From Varroa destructor (taxonomy: Eukaryota > Arthropoda > Arachnida > Mesostigmata > Varroidae): a stretch of 64,000 nucleotides of DNA. Under the pieces are notes generated by a model that was given only the letters and a program-made list of their open reading frames with translations, was not told where the DNA came from and did not search any database. The DNA lies in contig NW_019211459.1 of the NCBI RefSeq assembly GCF_002443255.2, positions 6,674,082 through 6,738,081 of the forward strand. Direction: 5' to 3'. How positions within the stretch are numbered: position 1 is the stretch's first letter; each line of letters opens with the position of its first letter. The position numbers and the translations under genes are program-made. Below, piece by piece: positions 1 through 9,550 of the stretch.

Positions 1-833
1 ATTCATTATTGTTGTTCTGCTTATTGGCGTTGTCATCGCATCATACACAAGATCGGCAAAGTAAAGCGTGGTTTAACGCCAGTGTCTCGTCTTTAGTTTT
101 TTTTTTTATTTTGTTTTTCTACCTAGGGGACGGTTCTAACACGTACTATTCTACAGTCTAACGTACAGAAGAGCGCCGCCAATCGCTCTGATATGAAGGC
201 GGCATCTATTTACAATGGCTTTGGTTTAAGGGAAGAACATCGGGTGACACGCGAATTGTAATCAGGAAGAATTGCGCGTCTTCCATTCGTGATCATTTAC
301 CATTATTATTATTATTATTATTATTATCATTATGTATATATAATAATATTATAATAATTATTATTAGCAATCATTATATAGAACGAACAGTGATCAGTTA
401 TCGCGTTGTTCGTCCGATTTCCTCTGCTCTTTCGTTCTTTTCCATAATAATTGATTAATCAAGTCACCAATCAATGAATCAATCACTCAATAGCATAATC
501 ATCATTATCATTATGACATCTTCATTTATCCATACATTAGCAGCTTATCATTCAATGAATACAAAACGAGAGATAGTATATGATCAGACCGCCATTCACT
601 CAGACAGACACTAAGCAACCGTGATTTCTACATCATCCATCCTCTCTACATTTTCCTCAACACATTGCAATCTACAGCGCAGAGCATCCACGGCTTAAGG
701 TGGCGCTGGCTTGGGTACTACTTGAGTTCTGTCTTTCTTGAGCTTCCATCTTCCTCTACTTTCTGTTTGTCCTTTCTCTTATTTCTCTTTTGCACATTGA
801 GCCGTATTGTTTAATGCATGGTCTGAGGCTTGT
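1..833. other. AT-rich non-coding 3' flank
   Basis: I see no credible coding frame. It contains T-runs, an (ATT)n tract at 302-327 followed by mixed AT triplets to about 370, and many copies of short ATCA/ATTA words at 400-560. It may hold the distal 3' UTR or intergenic DNA of the hamlet-like gene. Confidence 0.6.
302..327. repeat. (ATT)n microsatellite
   Basis: Uninterrupted ATT triplets, followed by imperfect AT-rich repeats to about 370. Confidence 0.9.
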
Positions 834-1365
834 TTTATTGACGATATAGAGGACGCTGGCAATTCATACATGAACTGGGGCAGCAATCGAGGCGCGGCAG
901 GTACTCTGCCGACTTTCAGACGCTGCGGTTTCTCCTTAGATACCATTATGCCCTGGCAAACGCAGTGGCGGTTTTAGCCCTTAGGCTTCTTTCCTTCAAG
1001 CATTTGGTGTCATTGGCTGCTGGTCGATGACTAGATCGTCTGGGGGCGGCGATCAGGCTATGTACAACATACAAAAACAAGTTTACGCTAGCAAAGTTGC
1101 TCGTTTCGCAAAGAAGAAAGACAAACACTGTCCTTCCGTTACGTGCCTTCAGCGTTTTCGTGTGCTTGTGGGACGCGCTCAACACGACGATCTACTAGCG
1201 CGCACTAGTGTTAGCCACCAGTGACTATACCATTTTTACCTCCGTATACATAAGGACAAATTACGTTGGGCGTAATAGGCGATATCGTCTCTTGGCTCTT
1301 CCGTCGCAGTTTTCGCTGATTGTTGCTGTGCAAGAACGTGATCGCTGCTAAGCTATAGGCAGTAA
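834..1365 (-). other. Predicted 3' UTR of the hamlet-like gene with polyadenylation signal
   Basis: Downstream of the TAG the minus strand has no long coding frame that continues the protein. The first canonical AATAAA on this strand is at 834-839 (TTTATT as given), about 530 bases after the stop. A T-rich tract farther on (about 101-115) gives another A-rich signal. Short frames on both strands (946-1224) look like chance. Confidence 0.45.
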
Positions 1366-1524
1366 CTAGATACCGTTCGAAGGCGAATCCGGTACTTGGG
1401 CGTGTTCACGTTCCGCACTTGGTGGAGGGCTGGCCTCCTGTTTCGCTATTGGAAACCAGAGCTTCTTTGGCTCCTTTACCGGCGTACCAGGACTTGAGGG
1501 TAGCTCCGTTTTTTCTTCAATGAT
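1366..1524 (-). CDS. ham: hamlet-like terminal coding exon F, 52-residue tail with TAG stop
   Basis: I inferred this short exon from splice signals and frame. The acceptor is gtatggcag|ATCATT at 1525/1524, 227 bp after the previous donor. In the phase required by exon E it reads [20 protein letters not shown] and continues through [10 protein letters not shown] to ...PDSPSNGI, then TAG at 1366-1368. The Glu/Pro/Ser/Lys composition is protein-like and continues the disordered acidic tail. I cannot match it to the MECOM C-terminus, which is longer and carries a Ser-rich end. Alternative 3' exons beyond the window cannot be excluded. Confidence 0.8.
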   Translation of the reverse strand: MIEEKTELPSSPGTPVKEPKKLWFPIAKQEASPPPSAEREHAQVPDSPSNGI

Positions 1525-4500
1525 CTGCCATACACGAAAAGATTGAAAAGGTTAGGAAAAAGAAAAAAGGAGGGGCCGCGAGCAAATGGATTGGATGCAC
1601 TCGAAAAAAATACATCACCTATCTGATATAGGTAAGATTCTAAATTACACAGGTTCTAGGACGGTTTCTAGTATTGTCCGTTAGCCAGTTCCGAGGAGGT
1701 CGCTCACTAGCAGCCTCGTATTAATTGTCCAATAAATAAACGGCTACTTACTGGAGTGTTTTCTGAAGTGATATGTTCGTCAGCGACGTCGATCTCCTCA
1801 TCATCATCATCTATCATCGCTTCCGAATCATCCAGATCTGAACCCTGCCCGCTACGACTCATACGGTTAACGTTCTGAGCAGCCGCCAAAGCGATGAGTC
1901 TGTTCATATCCATCGACTGGCCCGACGTCACCTTTCCGATAAAATTACGAATCTCGTCAAAGTTTGCGGCTAGTGGACTGCCTTGAAGACTGGATTTCAG
2001 TGGAGAATCCATTCCTATCATCGACGGTGGAGAATGCTCGGATTCGTGCTTCTTAAGATGCCGGTCCAGATTGGTTTGTTGGCCGAAACAGCGGTCGCAA
2101 AGAGAGCACTTGAATGGCTTTTCCTGCGAAAAAATCAGGAAGACATGAAGGAACAGGATGAACTTGAGATAAACCACATGAACCTAAATGTGCTGTTTTT
2201 TTCCCGCAAGAAGAGAAAGTTCTTACCACATTAAAGCATCACTCCATTGATACTATTATTAAAACAACTGAATCAGCATGCCGTCTAGTTTAATCTTCGG
2301 TTGGAATCAAGTTCGGCACCCCGTTTCTTTTAGCGAAATTCAAAAGTTCCCAGACCTTATTTTTTAGAATGCTTTAAATAACACAGAATAAATAAATACA
2401 CAGAATTCATGCAACTATTCTCGAAACTTTGTGTGCATAACATTTACTCGTTATTAGATAAATTTGCTAAACGCAAAGCACCGCTCACCTTGTTGTGAAT
2501 ATTTCTAACGTGTCTCTGCAGATTCGACGATATGCTGAATGACCTTTCGCAATACTTGCACTTGTAGGGTTGTTCACCTGTGTGGGTGCGCAGATGCCGC
2601 GTGAGATTGGCGCTACGAGGAAACTGTTTGCCACAGAATTTGCACGAGTACCGCTCCTTGCTAACCTTTGTATGACCAACGGCCGCCGCCGGACTGCGGC
2701 CTCTCTGAGCTGTCGGTTCCAGGCTGGCAGTAGCCGCTCCTTGGGGGCTGGGACTATGGGGCGTTGAATGGCTATGGCTCGCCGCCTGACCAATCTGCGC
2801 CATCTGGGCGCGCACCAGATTGAGATTCTGGAACAGCGGCCCAAAGATATTTGTGTTTAGACGCGGATTCGATAGGGCACCAGAATCTGAGGGCATCTGC
2901 ACGGGAAAGAGTGGTACTGAGCCCTTGTCGGACGATAGCCGATTGTACAGGTTTATTTGGTCAAACAGCAACGGATGTAACGAATGATTGCCAGCGGAAG
3001 GAGGAAGCACTGCAGGTGGCGCGGGTGCCGCAGGTGGGGTCAAAAGGCCTCTTGCGGTAGCCGCTTGCTCACTTTTGTCAGCTACCGAATCCTGGTCTGC
3101 TATACTCTCGCCTTCACCCTCTCCGGAGCTATGACTTGATCCTAAAAGAAAAACAACATATCGAGTCACAGTTTCAATTTTTAAAAATGAAAAAATAAGG
3201 AGCGAAAAGCATGACTATCAACGCAAATATCTATTTTATTTGGAAATGGATGTCTGGCTTACTACTCAGTGTCGTAGCTGAGGCAGCGAGCAGGCTAAGG
3301 CTACCACCAATTTACTCACCGGGACGATCGGAGGGAGGTGGACTAGCTGATGAGTCCCTTTTGTGAGACACGCGCAAGTCAAGGGGTTGGTCATCTTTTT
3401 CCCCATCTTCGGCGTCTGATCTACGAGCCGCCTCAAACTTATCTGATTGCGGCTGTCCAGACTGGGCCATCAGTGAAGTCACGGATTTGTCTGCGTCGCT
3501 CGATCTTTTCCTGAGCGACTCGAGCCCGCTAACTATACTCGATCCGTTCAGCAATGCTTCAGGCCATAAGGGGGCAGGCTTTGGCGACGATTGCCTGAAA
3601 AGATGCAATTAATCTTTTTAGTGCTATTTAAAAACCTAGGATAAACGGGAGCAGTTACAACGGTTAAACGGCTAGGCTCACGCCAAGGCATAACCGTTTA
3701 CCTAAGACTAAACATCTCACGTCTGCTGTCTGTTTCACAACGTACAAGAGCTTCAATAGCATATTGCAACTACTAGTTGGGTTCTGACTGATATTTATAT
3801 TCATTTATTCCATTATTTTTCATACCTGTAGCTATCATAGATCGATCTTCGTGGAGAGCTGCGCACAGCCGGGAACTCCATATCTTCTGATTCACTATTC
3901 TCTTCGTTTTCGTCGTCAGGGTCGGAATTTTCACCGTCCGAGTTTTCCTCTACCTCCGATCCGAACTGGTCTCCTTGTGACCGATCGTTGGCTTCGGCTG
4001 TCGCTAACTCTTTCTTCACTCGCTTTTTGTTTTCGCCGTCAAACTGGTCTTCCTGCGACTGGTTGTTAGCTTCAACTGGCGGTGAGTCTTTTTTTACCCG
4101 CTTTCCGTTTTCGTCGTCTGTGTCGTCTCCGTGACTAGCGACAGGATCGTCTCGACGCCGCTTTCGGCTAGCAGCAGCTGCGATCTCTAAACGCTGCCGT
4201 TCAATGAGCTGTCGGTTAAGCTCGCTAATTAGATCTTTATTATCTTCGTCAACGGATGTTTCAGCGAACTGCTGCTGTTCCTCCTGCAACTGGTGTTGCC
4301 TTGACAGACTCGCGCAGCCGGTATCGTTGTCGTCACTGTGATGTCCTGCGCTGATGATGCTCTCCTGTTTGAGCCTTTTGTTAAGTCTGCTAATGAAGTC
4401 CTTGTTTTGCTCAATTTGTTGGTGAGGATTCTCGTGGTCGTCACCCGCCGAAACCTGGTGGTGGTGATGGTCTACGAAAGGCTTTGACTCCCCGTAAATG

Positions 4501-4620
4501 TCTCTCGGCGGTTCCGATTTGAAGAGTCGCTTGTTTAGCTCACAGATCGAATCTTTATTCTGTTGCTCGGCGCCTGCTGATAAGGTGTGTAACGACTCAA
4601 ACTTCAGCCTTGAATCCTCT

Positions 4621-4657
<37 letters not shown>

Positions 4658-5447
4658 TTTCTTCCCTGGCGTCTTTGTTGTTAGTGCGATTGATGGCGTT
4701 AATATTATCGTCTCCCGGGTGTTCTTCACTGAGAAAGTCGTTACCGATGAGCGCACGCTTATGGTCGGCGTTGTCCCGGCGCAGCTTGTTAACAAGGTCC
4801 TGCAAGTTTTCCTGCTTGAAACCTGAAAATACTGGAAATAGTTGGGCGATTGGCAGGAATGGGCTGAGTGTGCTTTTGTGTAAAAACTGCAGTGGGTCGT
4901 TGTTGTTTAGAGGAATGTCCCAGTTCGCCAGCGAATCAGTTGCCGACGGAGCCTCACAAAAACGTTTGTGTTTCGTCAATGAAGCAACAGTCGCGAAGTT
5001 CTGTCCGCACTTCTTGCACTTGATTTGTGTGCGACACGTCGCATGCATACGCTTATGTCGGCACAAGTTGGAGAATTGCGTATACGCCTTGAGACACACC
5101 TCGCATCTGTCGGATGAATCAAAGATAAAAATACACAAAAAACATCGGAATAAACTGACTGCTACAGGCTTCCTTTGTGGACCGAGCTAGTAATCCGATA
5201 TAAGGTTTTTATTAGCCGGATATCGAACAAGTGATATTATTAATGGTACAGATGTTTGTCATGGATTAACGATTGATTAACTCACCTGAAAGGCTTTACA
5301 CTGGAATGGATATGAGTGTGTTGTTTCAGTCCACTCGATGTTGCAAACGTTTTGCCACACTCTCCACAAGCGTGGGCACGGGGTCCACTGTTTTGTGGCC
5401 GAATGTGCCGCTGAAGGTTTGACGGATCAGTGAAGGCCCTTCGAGAG
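1366..5447 (-). CDS. ham: Hamlet/MECOM(Evi1)/PRDM16-like zinc-finger transcription factor, six 3' coding exons (5'-incomplete)
   Basis: Spliced CDS join on the minus strand: 5447-5286, 5106-3826, 3594-3320, 3141-2489, 2123-1752, 1524-1366. Together these encode about 966 residues ending at TAG. Order: part of one finger ([11 protein letters not shown]), three more N-cluster fingers, an acidic repeat-rich middle, a PLDLR CtBP-type motif, three C-terminal fingers with TGEQPYKC and EKPFKC linkers, EIRNFIG, an acidic run and a tail. Finger order, the [36 protein letters not shown] and [14 protein letters not shown] signatures, and the split into two clusters are diagnostic of Evi1/Prdm16/Hamlet. 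Relatives are nuclear DNA-binding proteins acting mainly as CtBP-linked repressors in cell-fate choice. Every junction keeps frame with GT-AG ends. The 5' part is missing: the first exon begins in mid-codon within a finger. The symbol is by homology; MECOM or Prdm16 would be equally fair. Confidence 0.95.
1752..2123 (-). CDS. ham: hamlet-like exon E: final C2H2 finger, EIRNFIG segment and acidic patch
   Basis: A 372-bp exon (124 codons, phase 0 at both ends) with acceptor ttttttcgcag|GAAAAG and donor ACTCCA|gtaagt. It begins [26 protein letters not shown], nearly identical to the tenth finger of vertebrate MECOM. Downstream it keeps [11 protein letters not shown], matching the EIRNFIG block conserved in MECOM/PRDM16, then a Met/Asn/Arg-rich stretch and an acidic patch ([16 protein letters not shown]). 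This matches the family's acidic C-terminal region. Reading past the donor meets a stop after 14 more codons, so splicing to the next exon is favoured. Confidence 0.95.
2489..3141 (-). CDS. ham: hamlet-like exon D: proline/alanine-rich linker and first two C-cluster fingers
   Basis: A 653-bp exon with acceptor ttcttttag|GATCA and donor AACAAG|gtgagc, leaving in phase 0. It encodes a Ser/Gly/Ala/Pro-rich linker, a segment with [16 protein letters not shown], and then two fingers: [23 protein letters not shown], linker TGEQP, and [24 protein letters not shown]. All eight zinc ligands are present. The second finger has the H-x4-H spacing also seen in MECOM. The C-side cluster of the family recognises a GAAGATGAG-type site in vertebrates; keeping these fingers nearly unchanged suggests similar DNA recognition here. 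The exon ends exactly between HNK and EKPFKC. Confidence 0.96.
3320..3594 (-). CDS. ham: hamlet-like exon C with PLDLR CtBP-type motif
   Basis: A 275-bp exon with acceptor tcttttcag|GCAATCG and donor CGTCCCG|gtgagt. It enters after two bases of a codon and leaves after one. It encodes about 92 residues rich in Ser, Asp, Arg and Pro. The key element is DDQPLDLRV (PLDLR at 3372-3386), aligned by context with QDQPLDLS of vertebrate MECOM, a known CtBP co-repressor site of the PxDLS class. The last motif residue here is Arg instead of Ser. The exon lies between the acidic middle and the C-side fingers, as in MECOM. Exon ends are supported by splice consensus and by frame on both sides. Confidence 0.93.
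3826..5106 (-). CDS. ham: hamlet-like exon B: last two N-cluster fingers and long acidic repeat-rich middle region
   Basis: A 1281-bp exon with acceptor atccgacag|ATGCG and donor TACAG|gtatga. It opens with [21 protein letters not shown] and then a C2HC finger, [21 protein letters not shown], both close to MECOM fingers including the final Cys in place of His. The remaining ~365 residues are disordered-looking and not recognisable outside the family: an [10 protein letters not shown] element, an 11-Asp run (4623-4655), three NKDxIxxLNxxL repeats (4524-4559, 4371-4406, 4206-4241), a four-His run, basic SRKRRR and KRVKK stretches that could be nuclear-localisation signals, and a duplicated ENxKRVKK...SQxDQF unit. 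This corresponds in position to the long MECOM repression region, but the sequence is lineage-specific. A 230-codon open frame on the opposite strand is a shadow of this exon. Confidence 0.95.
4623..4655. repeat. (GTC)11 microsatellite coding for poly-Asp in exon B
   Basis: Eleven perfect GTC triplets on the plus strand read GAC on the minus strand and encode eleven consecutive Asp residues, flanked by Glu/Asn codons that are not GAC. A pure codon run suggests recent slippage expansion, so its length is probably polymorphic. Confidence 0.95.
5286..5447 (-). CDS. ham: hamlet-like exon A: end of one N-cluster finger plus the next complete finger
   Basis: This 162-bp exon has acceptor tgcgtttcag|CTCTCG and donor TTTCAG|gtgag. 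It enters with one base completing a codon and leaves after two bases of a codon. It encodes [18 protein letters not shown], then a complete C2H2 finger, [21 protein letters not shown], then the linker SSVKPF. The CxxC of the first finger must come from an upstream exon that I could not find. In vertebrate MECOM the matching first finger ends QRHIRSQH; here the last zinc-binding His is Asn (codon at 5390-5392). A second in-frame acceptor lies 9 bp downstream at 5439. The finger signatures leave little doubt about family. Confidence 0.93.
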
Positions 5448-7400
5448 CTGAAACGCACAAAGGATCTACTTAATGACAAGACACACTCTGGCGGCACTCC
5501 CGTGGTGAACCAACTTAACCTTATGTATTCTGTATCCCCGAAGGTACTTGACGAAGAATTTGCATTTGTGCGGATACCATCGACAGGTTGTCCATCTTTC
5601 TTTTTTTTTTAGCAATTAGTCTCAAATTGGAACATTTTTCGGTAGACGCAATTCTGCTACAAACAGGCCATTTCTTTTGTTACTTTAACCAGTATTTTAT
5701 TACAATAATGTTGCATAATCTGACTGCCGAATTTTTCAGGCAACAGAAACGAGGACACTTCCCAGAGTGCGTCCAGTAGAGGAGGGAACATTATTCGCAG
5801 ATCTTCGACAATGCGCACTTGTAAAAGTGGAGTAGCATCTCGTGAAAATTACGACACGCCAATGTAACGCCACAGGCGTCTTTGCCTAAAGTTCGAGGCA
5901 TCACCGTACCTCTGTTTACTCGAAAGGAGACTTATTTTAGGTAGACACAAACATAACTAAGGATAGCCATCTGATATAATAACATATGATTACGCTCACC
6001 ACCGAACCTATTCAATTCGTACCTTTCCATGATGCACTGAGCCACTTTCAGGGCTTGATTTGGCCTGCTCCATGAAGATAAGATCACCCATCGAACGAAG
6101 CACGTCGGATCCTCTCTCGTTCGTCTGACGAACAAGCGAATCGCTCAACGCGGCTGATAAAACAACTTATGTTTACAGTTCAAATTAAGCCGGCGAAGAG
6201 GAAACGATAGTTACTACATTTTCCGTGAGGCGATTACTGGCCAATGAACAATGGAAACCACATCGCGAGGAGTATTAAGCGAGCCGCAAATATCGAGCGA
6301 GTACCCGCAACAAGGGACATCTCGTTACGTCGTGTTGACCTGCTGCCAACTCTAGACCTGAGGATTTGCGACGACGCAGTATCGTGGCAATTTACCAGTG
6401 ACATTGTTTGACGGATCGTTTAGCCCAATCTATTATGAATTGATTAAGGACTAAGTAATCCAGTAGACGTGAATGGTAAAGGAGCCTTTTAAATTCTGGT
6501 GAGCGCCTCCTAACTTCAGTAATCGTCCGAATTCTGGTTTCGCTCGGAGATCAATTGTGCTGCACGACATGCACGCAGCATCTACATACGTAGCAAATGA
6601 TGCTTTCCTGAAGATTACCGCCTTATTGTCTGGTATTACTTTGTCTACGGGACAAACAATATATGTGTAAACTTTTCGTATGCCTTTTACGCGCATAACC
6701 CAGGCGTTTAACATACAATGATGAACAAACACACAATACAACTTGAGTGACAGTATAATTAATTTACATAAAAAAAAACGTTCCATCACACATAGCAGAC
6801 ACATACGCACGCAGTTCATCTATGCCATTATGGCTATCAATGAAAATATCTCCATCGAACTTTGTCACACTAAGCCATCAGGCAGTCCAGTTCATCTTTG
6901 TGTCCCACCATCCGCTGGCCACTCGAGAACCAGATATCGGCGACTTTTTTTTTATCGCAGTACCCGTGTACCAGTTGACATATTCGCAGTAGCTATTAGC
7001 GGCCCTTTGTCAGGCATGCGGTGCACGCGGCCCAGGATAATCTCAAACAGCACAAATAACATCTTCCCGTCCTTATAAAACATCAAGCGTGTTTACCAAT
7101 CCACCTGATCACGTCACTGCCACCGTTGTCAGCGCAACAGCGGCTGGGTTTCAACCAAAAAAGCGCTTTGTTCAGCCGCCAACGAGATCAGAATGCCGAA
7201 CGTATAGGCACGCATTCGGGGCAACGCCGGAAGACAGCCCAAAAGATGCTGACGAAGGGCCCCTGCGACATCTCAGGAGATTACCGCACTGTGGTGATGG
7301 CCCTGGCAATCGCACCTGTCTGCTCACTCAGTTTATCATCGCGTGATAGTGATCATTTTATGTACATTCATTGCTATTAATATATGTATCCGATATCGCA
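5448..7400. other. Start of the long upstream intron/flank; no confirmed exon
   Basis: Minus-strand frames were read for the missing fingers. Two stretches resemble exons weakly: about 5795-5886 (Cys/His-rich, ending in a stop) and 5997-6153 (open between tgttttatcag and AAG|gtacga). Neither matches the family. The second leaves in phase 0 in its open frame, which does not fit exon A directly. The rest is ordinary AT-moderate sequence with short chance frames. Confidence 0.5.
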
Positions 7401-8013
7401 TTTGTAGCGATATTACTATTATAGTTGTGGAATGCTATTGTTAATGTGACGGCAGAAGGAGCACTTATCTTTTCAGCGTTTCGTTTTCTTCATTTCGGCT
7501 CTCGTTTTCTTTGTTATTATCATTATTGTTTGTTCGTCAGTCGTTTGCCCGTCTGTCACTGCGCTCGCGCACTAAGTTTGCCCCCATCGTCGGTCGCGAG
7601 CGTCCTTAGCTCGTCGTTGTCCGTGGAATTGTCTACTTATCGTCGCCCACAGTTCATTTGCTCATTCGTAGCAGACTAACCGCTTGAGGCCAGCAGCGTC
7701 GGCGGCCGCTGTGACTATGAGGGGAGTATATAATAAAATGACGATGGTAAGAGAGACCACGATACCACATGAGGCGATGGCCGGCCGGCCGCGGCGTGTG
7801 CCACTGACTTCTCTAGAGAAGGTGCTTCTGCCCTTAGTCTTGCTGGTGCTGCCGCTGATGCGAATGATCCGCTGAACGGTTTTTTCTAGTTGAATCCCGA
7901 TTACGGCAAGCGGCAGTTGCAGCTGTCACTACTCGATAACGGCAAATGTTGATGATGGTGACAATTGTGATGATTATGGGTAACAATGATTTTGCTATTT
8001 TGTTGTTGCTGGC

Positions 8014-8064
8014 GCTGCTGCTGCTGCTGCTGCTGCTGCTGCCGCTGCCGCTGCTGCTGCTGCT
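8014..8064. repeat. (GCT)n microsatellite
   Basis: Seventeen triplets, almost all GCT, with two GCC interruptions. On the minus strand it reads as poly-Ser/Gly in short frames with no sign of being a real gene. Confidence 0.92.
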
Positions 8065-8844
8065 AGAAGGAAAGCAAAGAGAGAAATGACGAACGAATAA
8101 GTGATGATGATAGGGAATGGCTCTGCATGTTGATGCAATAACGTTGTGTAGCAAACAAACATCCGTGCGGCTCAATTCGGAGCGAAGCTATTCCACGCGG
8201 TCCGTTCGCGCTCCTCCACGCGCTGACGAACGAAGATGAAGTTGATGACAAATATGAGACGAAAACTAACGGACATTCGGACGATGACTGGTAACGCCTG
8301 TGACGATACACGAGCCACGACGCTCCGGGTCATCGTCATTGCCGTTGTTGGTGCGCTCTGGCCATGCCATTGTAGATGGCCCGCCACGTTTTTGTTGTTG
8401 TTGTTTTCGCTTGTGTCGTAGTTCATGTTGGCGTTGTTACTCGCCTCATTTGACAGCGACAACAACGAAACGTTACAGTTGTCATGGCAATAGCCGCCAA
8501 AAAAAAGAGGTAGCTGCGATCGTGACGCAATCCTTAACTGCTCTGTTCGTATCCATTGCTGTTAATGCTGCTGTTGCCGCCACCGCCGTTGCATGGGACG
8601 CTGGTGCACCGGCGATTATACCCGCCCGGGATGATATTGGTGATGCTCGTGGTGATCGCCATCCACCTCTGCAGGAAAGACGACAACGGTCAATCTCGAC
8701 TGCGACCAAATTGGCTCTGCCCTGCCCAGCCCAACCCAGCTAGAACAACCCAAGACGACGTTGCCCGCCAGTTTGTGGAAGCCAGCCTTTCATGGCGACA
8801 GTAGCAGTAGTAGCAGCTGCATTCACACCACCGTTATTCGGTAG

Positions 8845-8880
8845 CACCACCACCACCACCACCACCACCACCACCACCAT
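8845..8880. repeat. (CAC)n microsatellite followed by (CAA)n
   Basis: About eleven CAC triplets end in CAT and are followed by four CAA triplets to about 8893. Confidence 0.92.
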
Positions 8881-9112
8881 CAACAACAACAACTGATGAC
8901 GCCAACAACTCTGCTGAGTCCACCTCTACTTCTGCAGATTTAGCCACTACTACATGCTACTATGAATCCTGCCGCTACTGCCATATGTTCGGCGCTTTTG
9001 CGCGTCGTTTTGCCCGTTGGTTCCTCACCACACTACCCCTGCCTCTGTGCCGTCCACTCTTCGCTATGAGGAACGGGATGTCCGCGAATACATCGATCGA
9101 TCGACCAGTCAG

Positions 9113-9142
9113 TCGGTCGGTCGGTCGGTCGGTCGGTCGGTC
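9113..9142. repeat. (TCGG)n tetranucleotide repeat
   Basis: Seven tandem TCGG units, preceded by related GATC/CGAT words (9092-9103). Confidence 0.92.
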
Positions 9143-9276
9143 AGCCAGTTAATCAATGGTAACAGCAGCAGCGGCAGCGGTGCCAACAACCACATCGGTT
9201 AATAGATGAAACACTGATACGATGATATACGCAGTCATATAAATACATGAACACAGAAAAAATACTAGGGCAAACA

Positions 9277-9322
9277 CAGACAGACAGACAGACAGACGGA
9301 CGGACGGACGGACGGACGGACA
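9277..9322. repeat. Compound (CAGA)n-(CGGA)n tetranucleotide repeat
   Basis: CAGA units switch abruptly to CGGA units near 9297. One base differs between the two unit types, suggesting a point change followed by slippage. Confidence 0.93.
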
Positions 9323-9527
9323 AACAGCCACGCCTTATTTTCCCAGATCGATATGCAACGATACTGCAAGTATAACAATGACGGCAGCGCGCCGTGAGCA
9401 GTTCCTCCGTCGGTCGCTTCTACTGCACAGAGTCAATGTTTAAGATTGCCAATAGTCGATTTTTGCTGTATTTGTACAAAGTATTGATATCTTCGCTGAT
9501 CTTTGGTACTTCAGTCGTGTTCTTACT

Positions 9528-9550
9528 GTCGTCGTCGTCGTCGTCGTCGT
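9528..9550. repeat. (GTC)n microsatellite
   Basis: Perfect GTC triplets, seven full units. Confidence 0.9.

Noticed and set aside
2485..2844. 119-codon minus-strand frame overlapping exon D
   Set aside because: A different frame of the same strand; the finger-coding frame is clearly the real one.
4498..5190. 230-codon open frame on the plus strand
   Set aside because: It lies antisense to hamlet exon B and its Ser run is the complement of the poly-Asp codons; a shadow frame.
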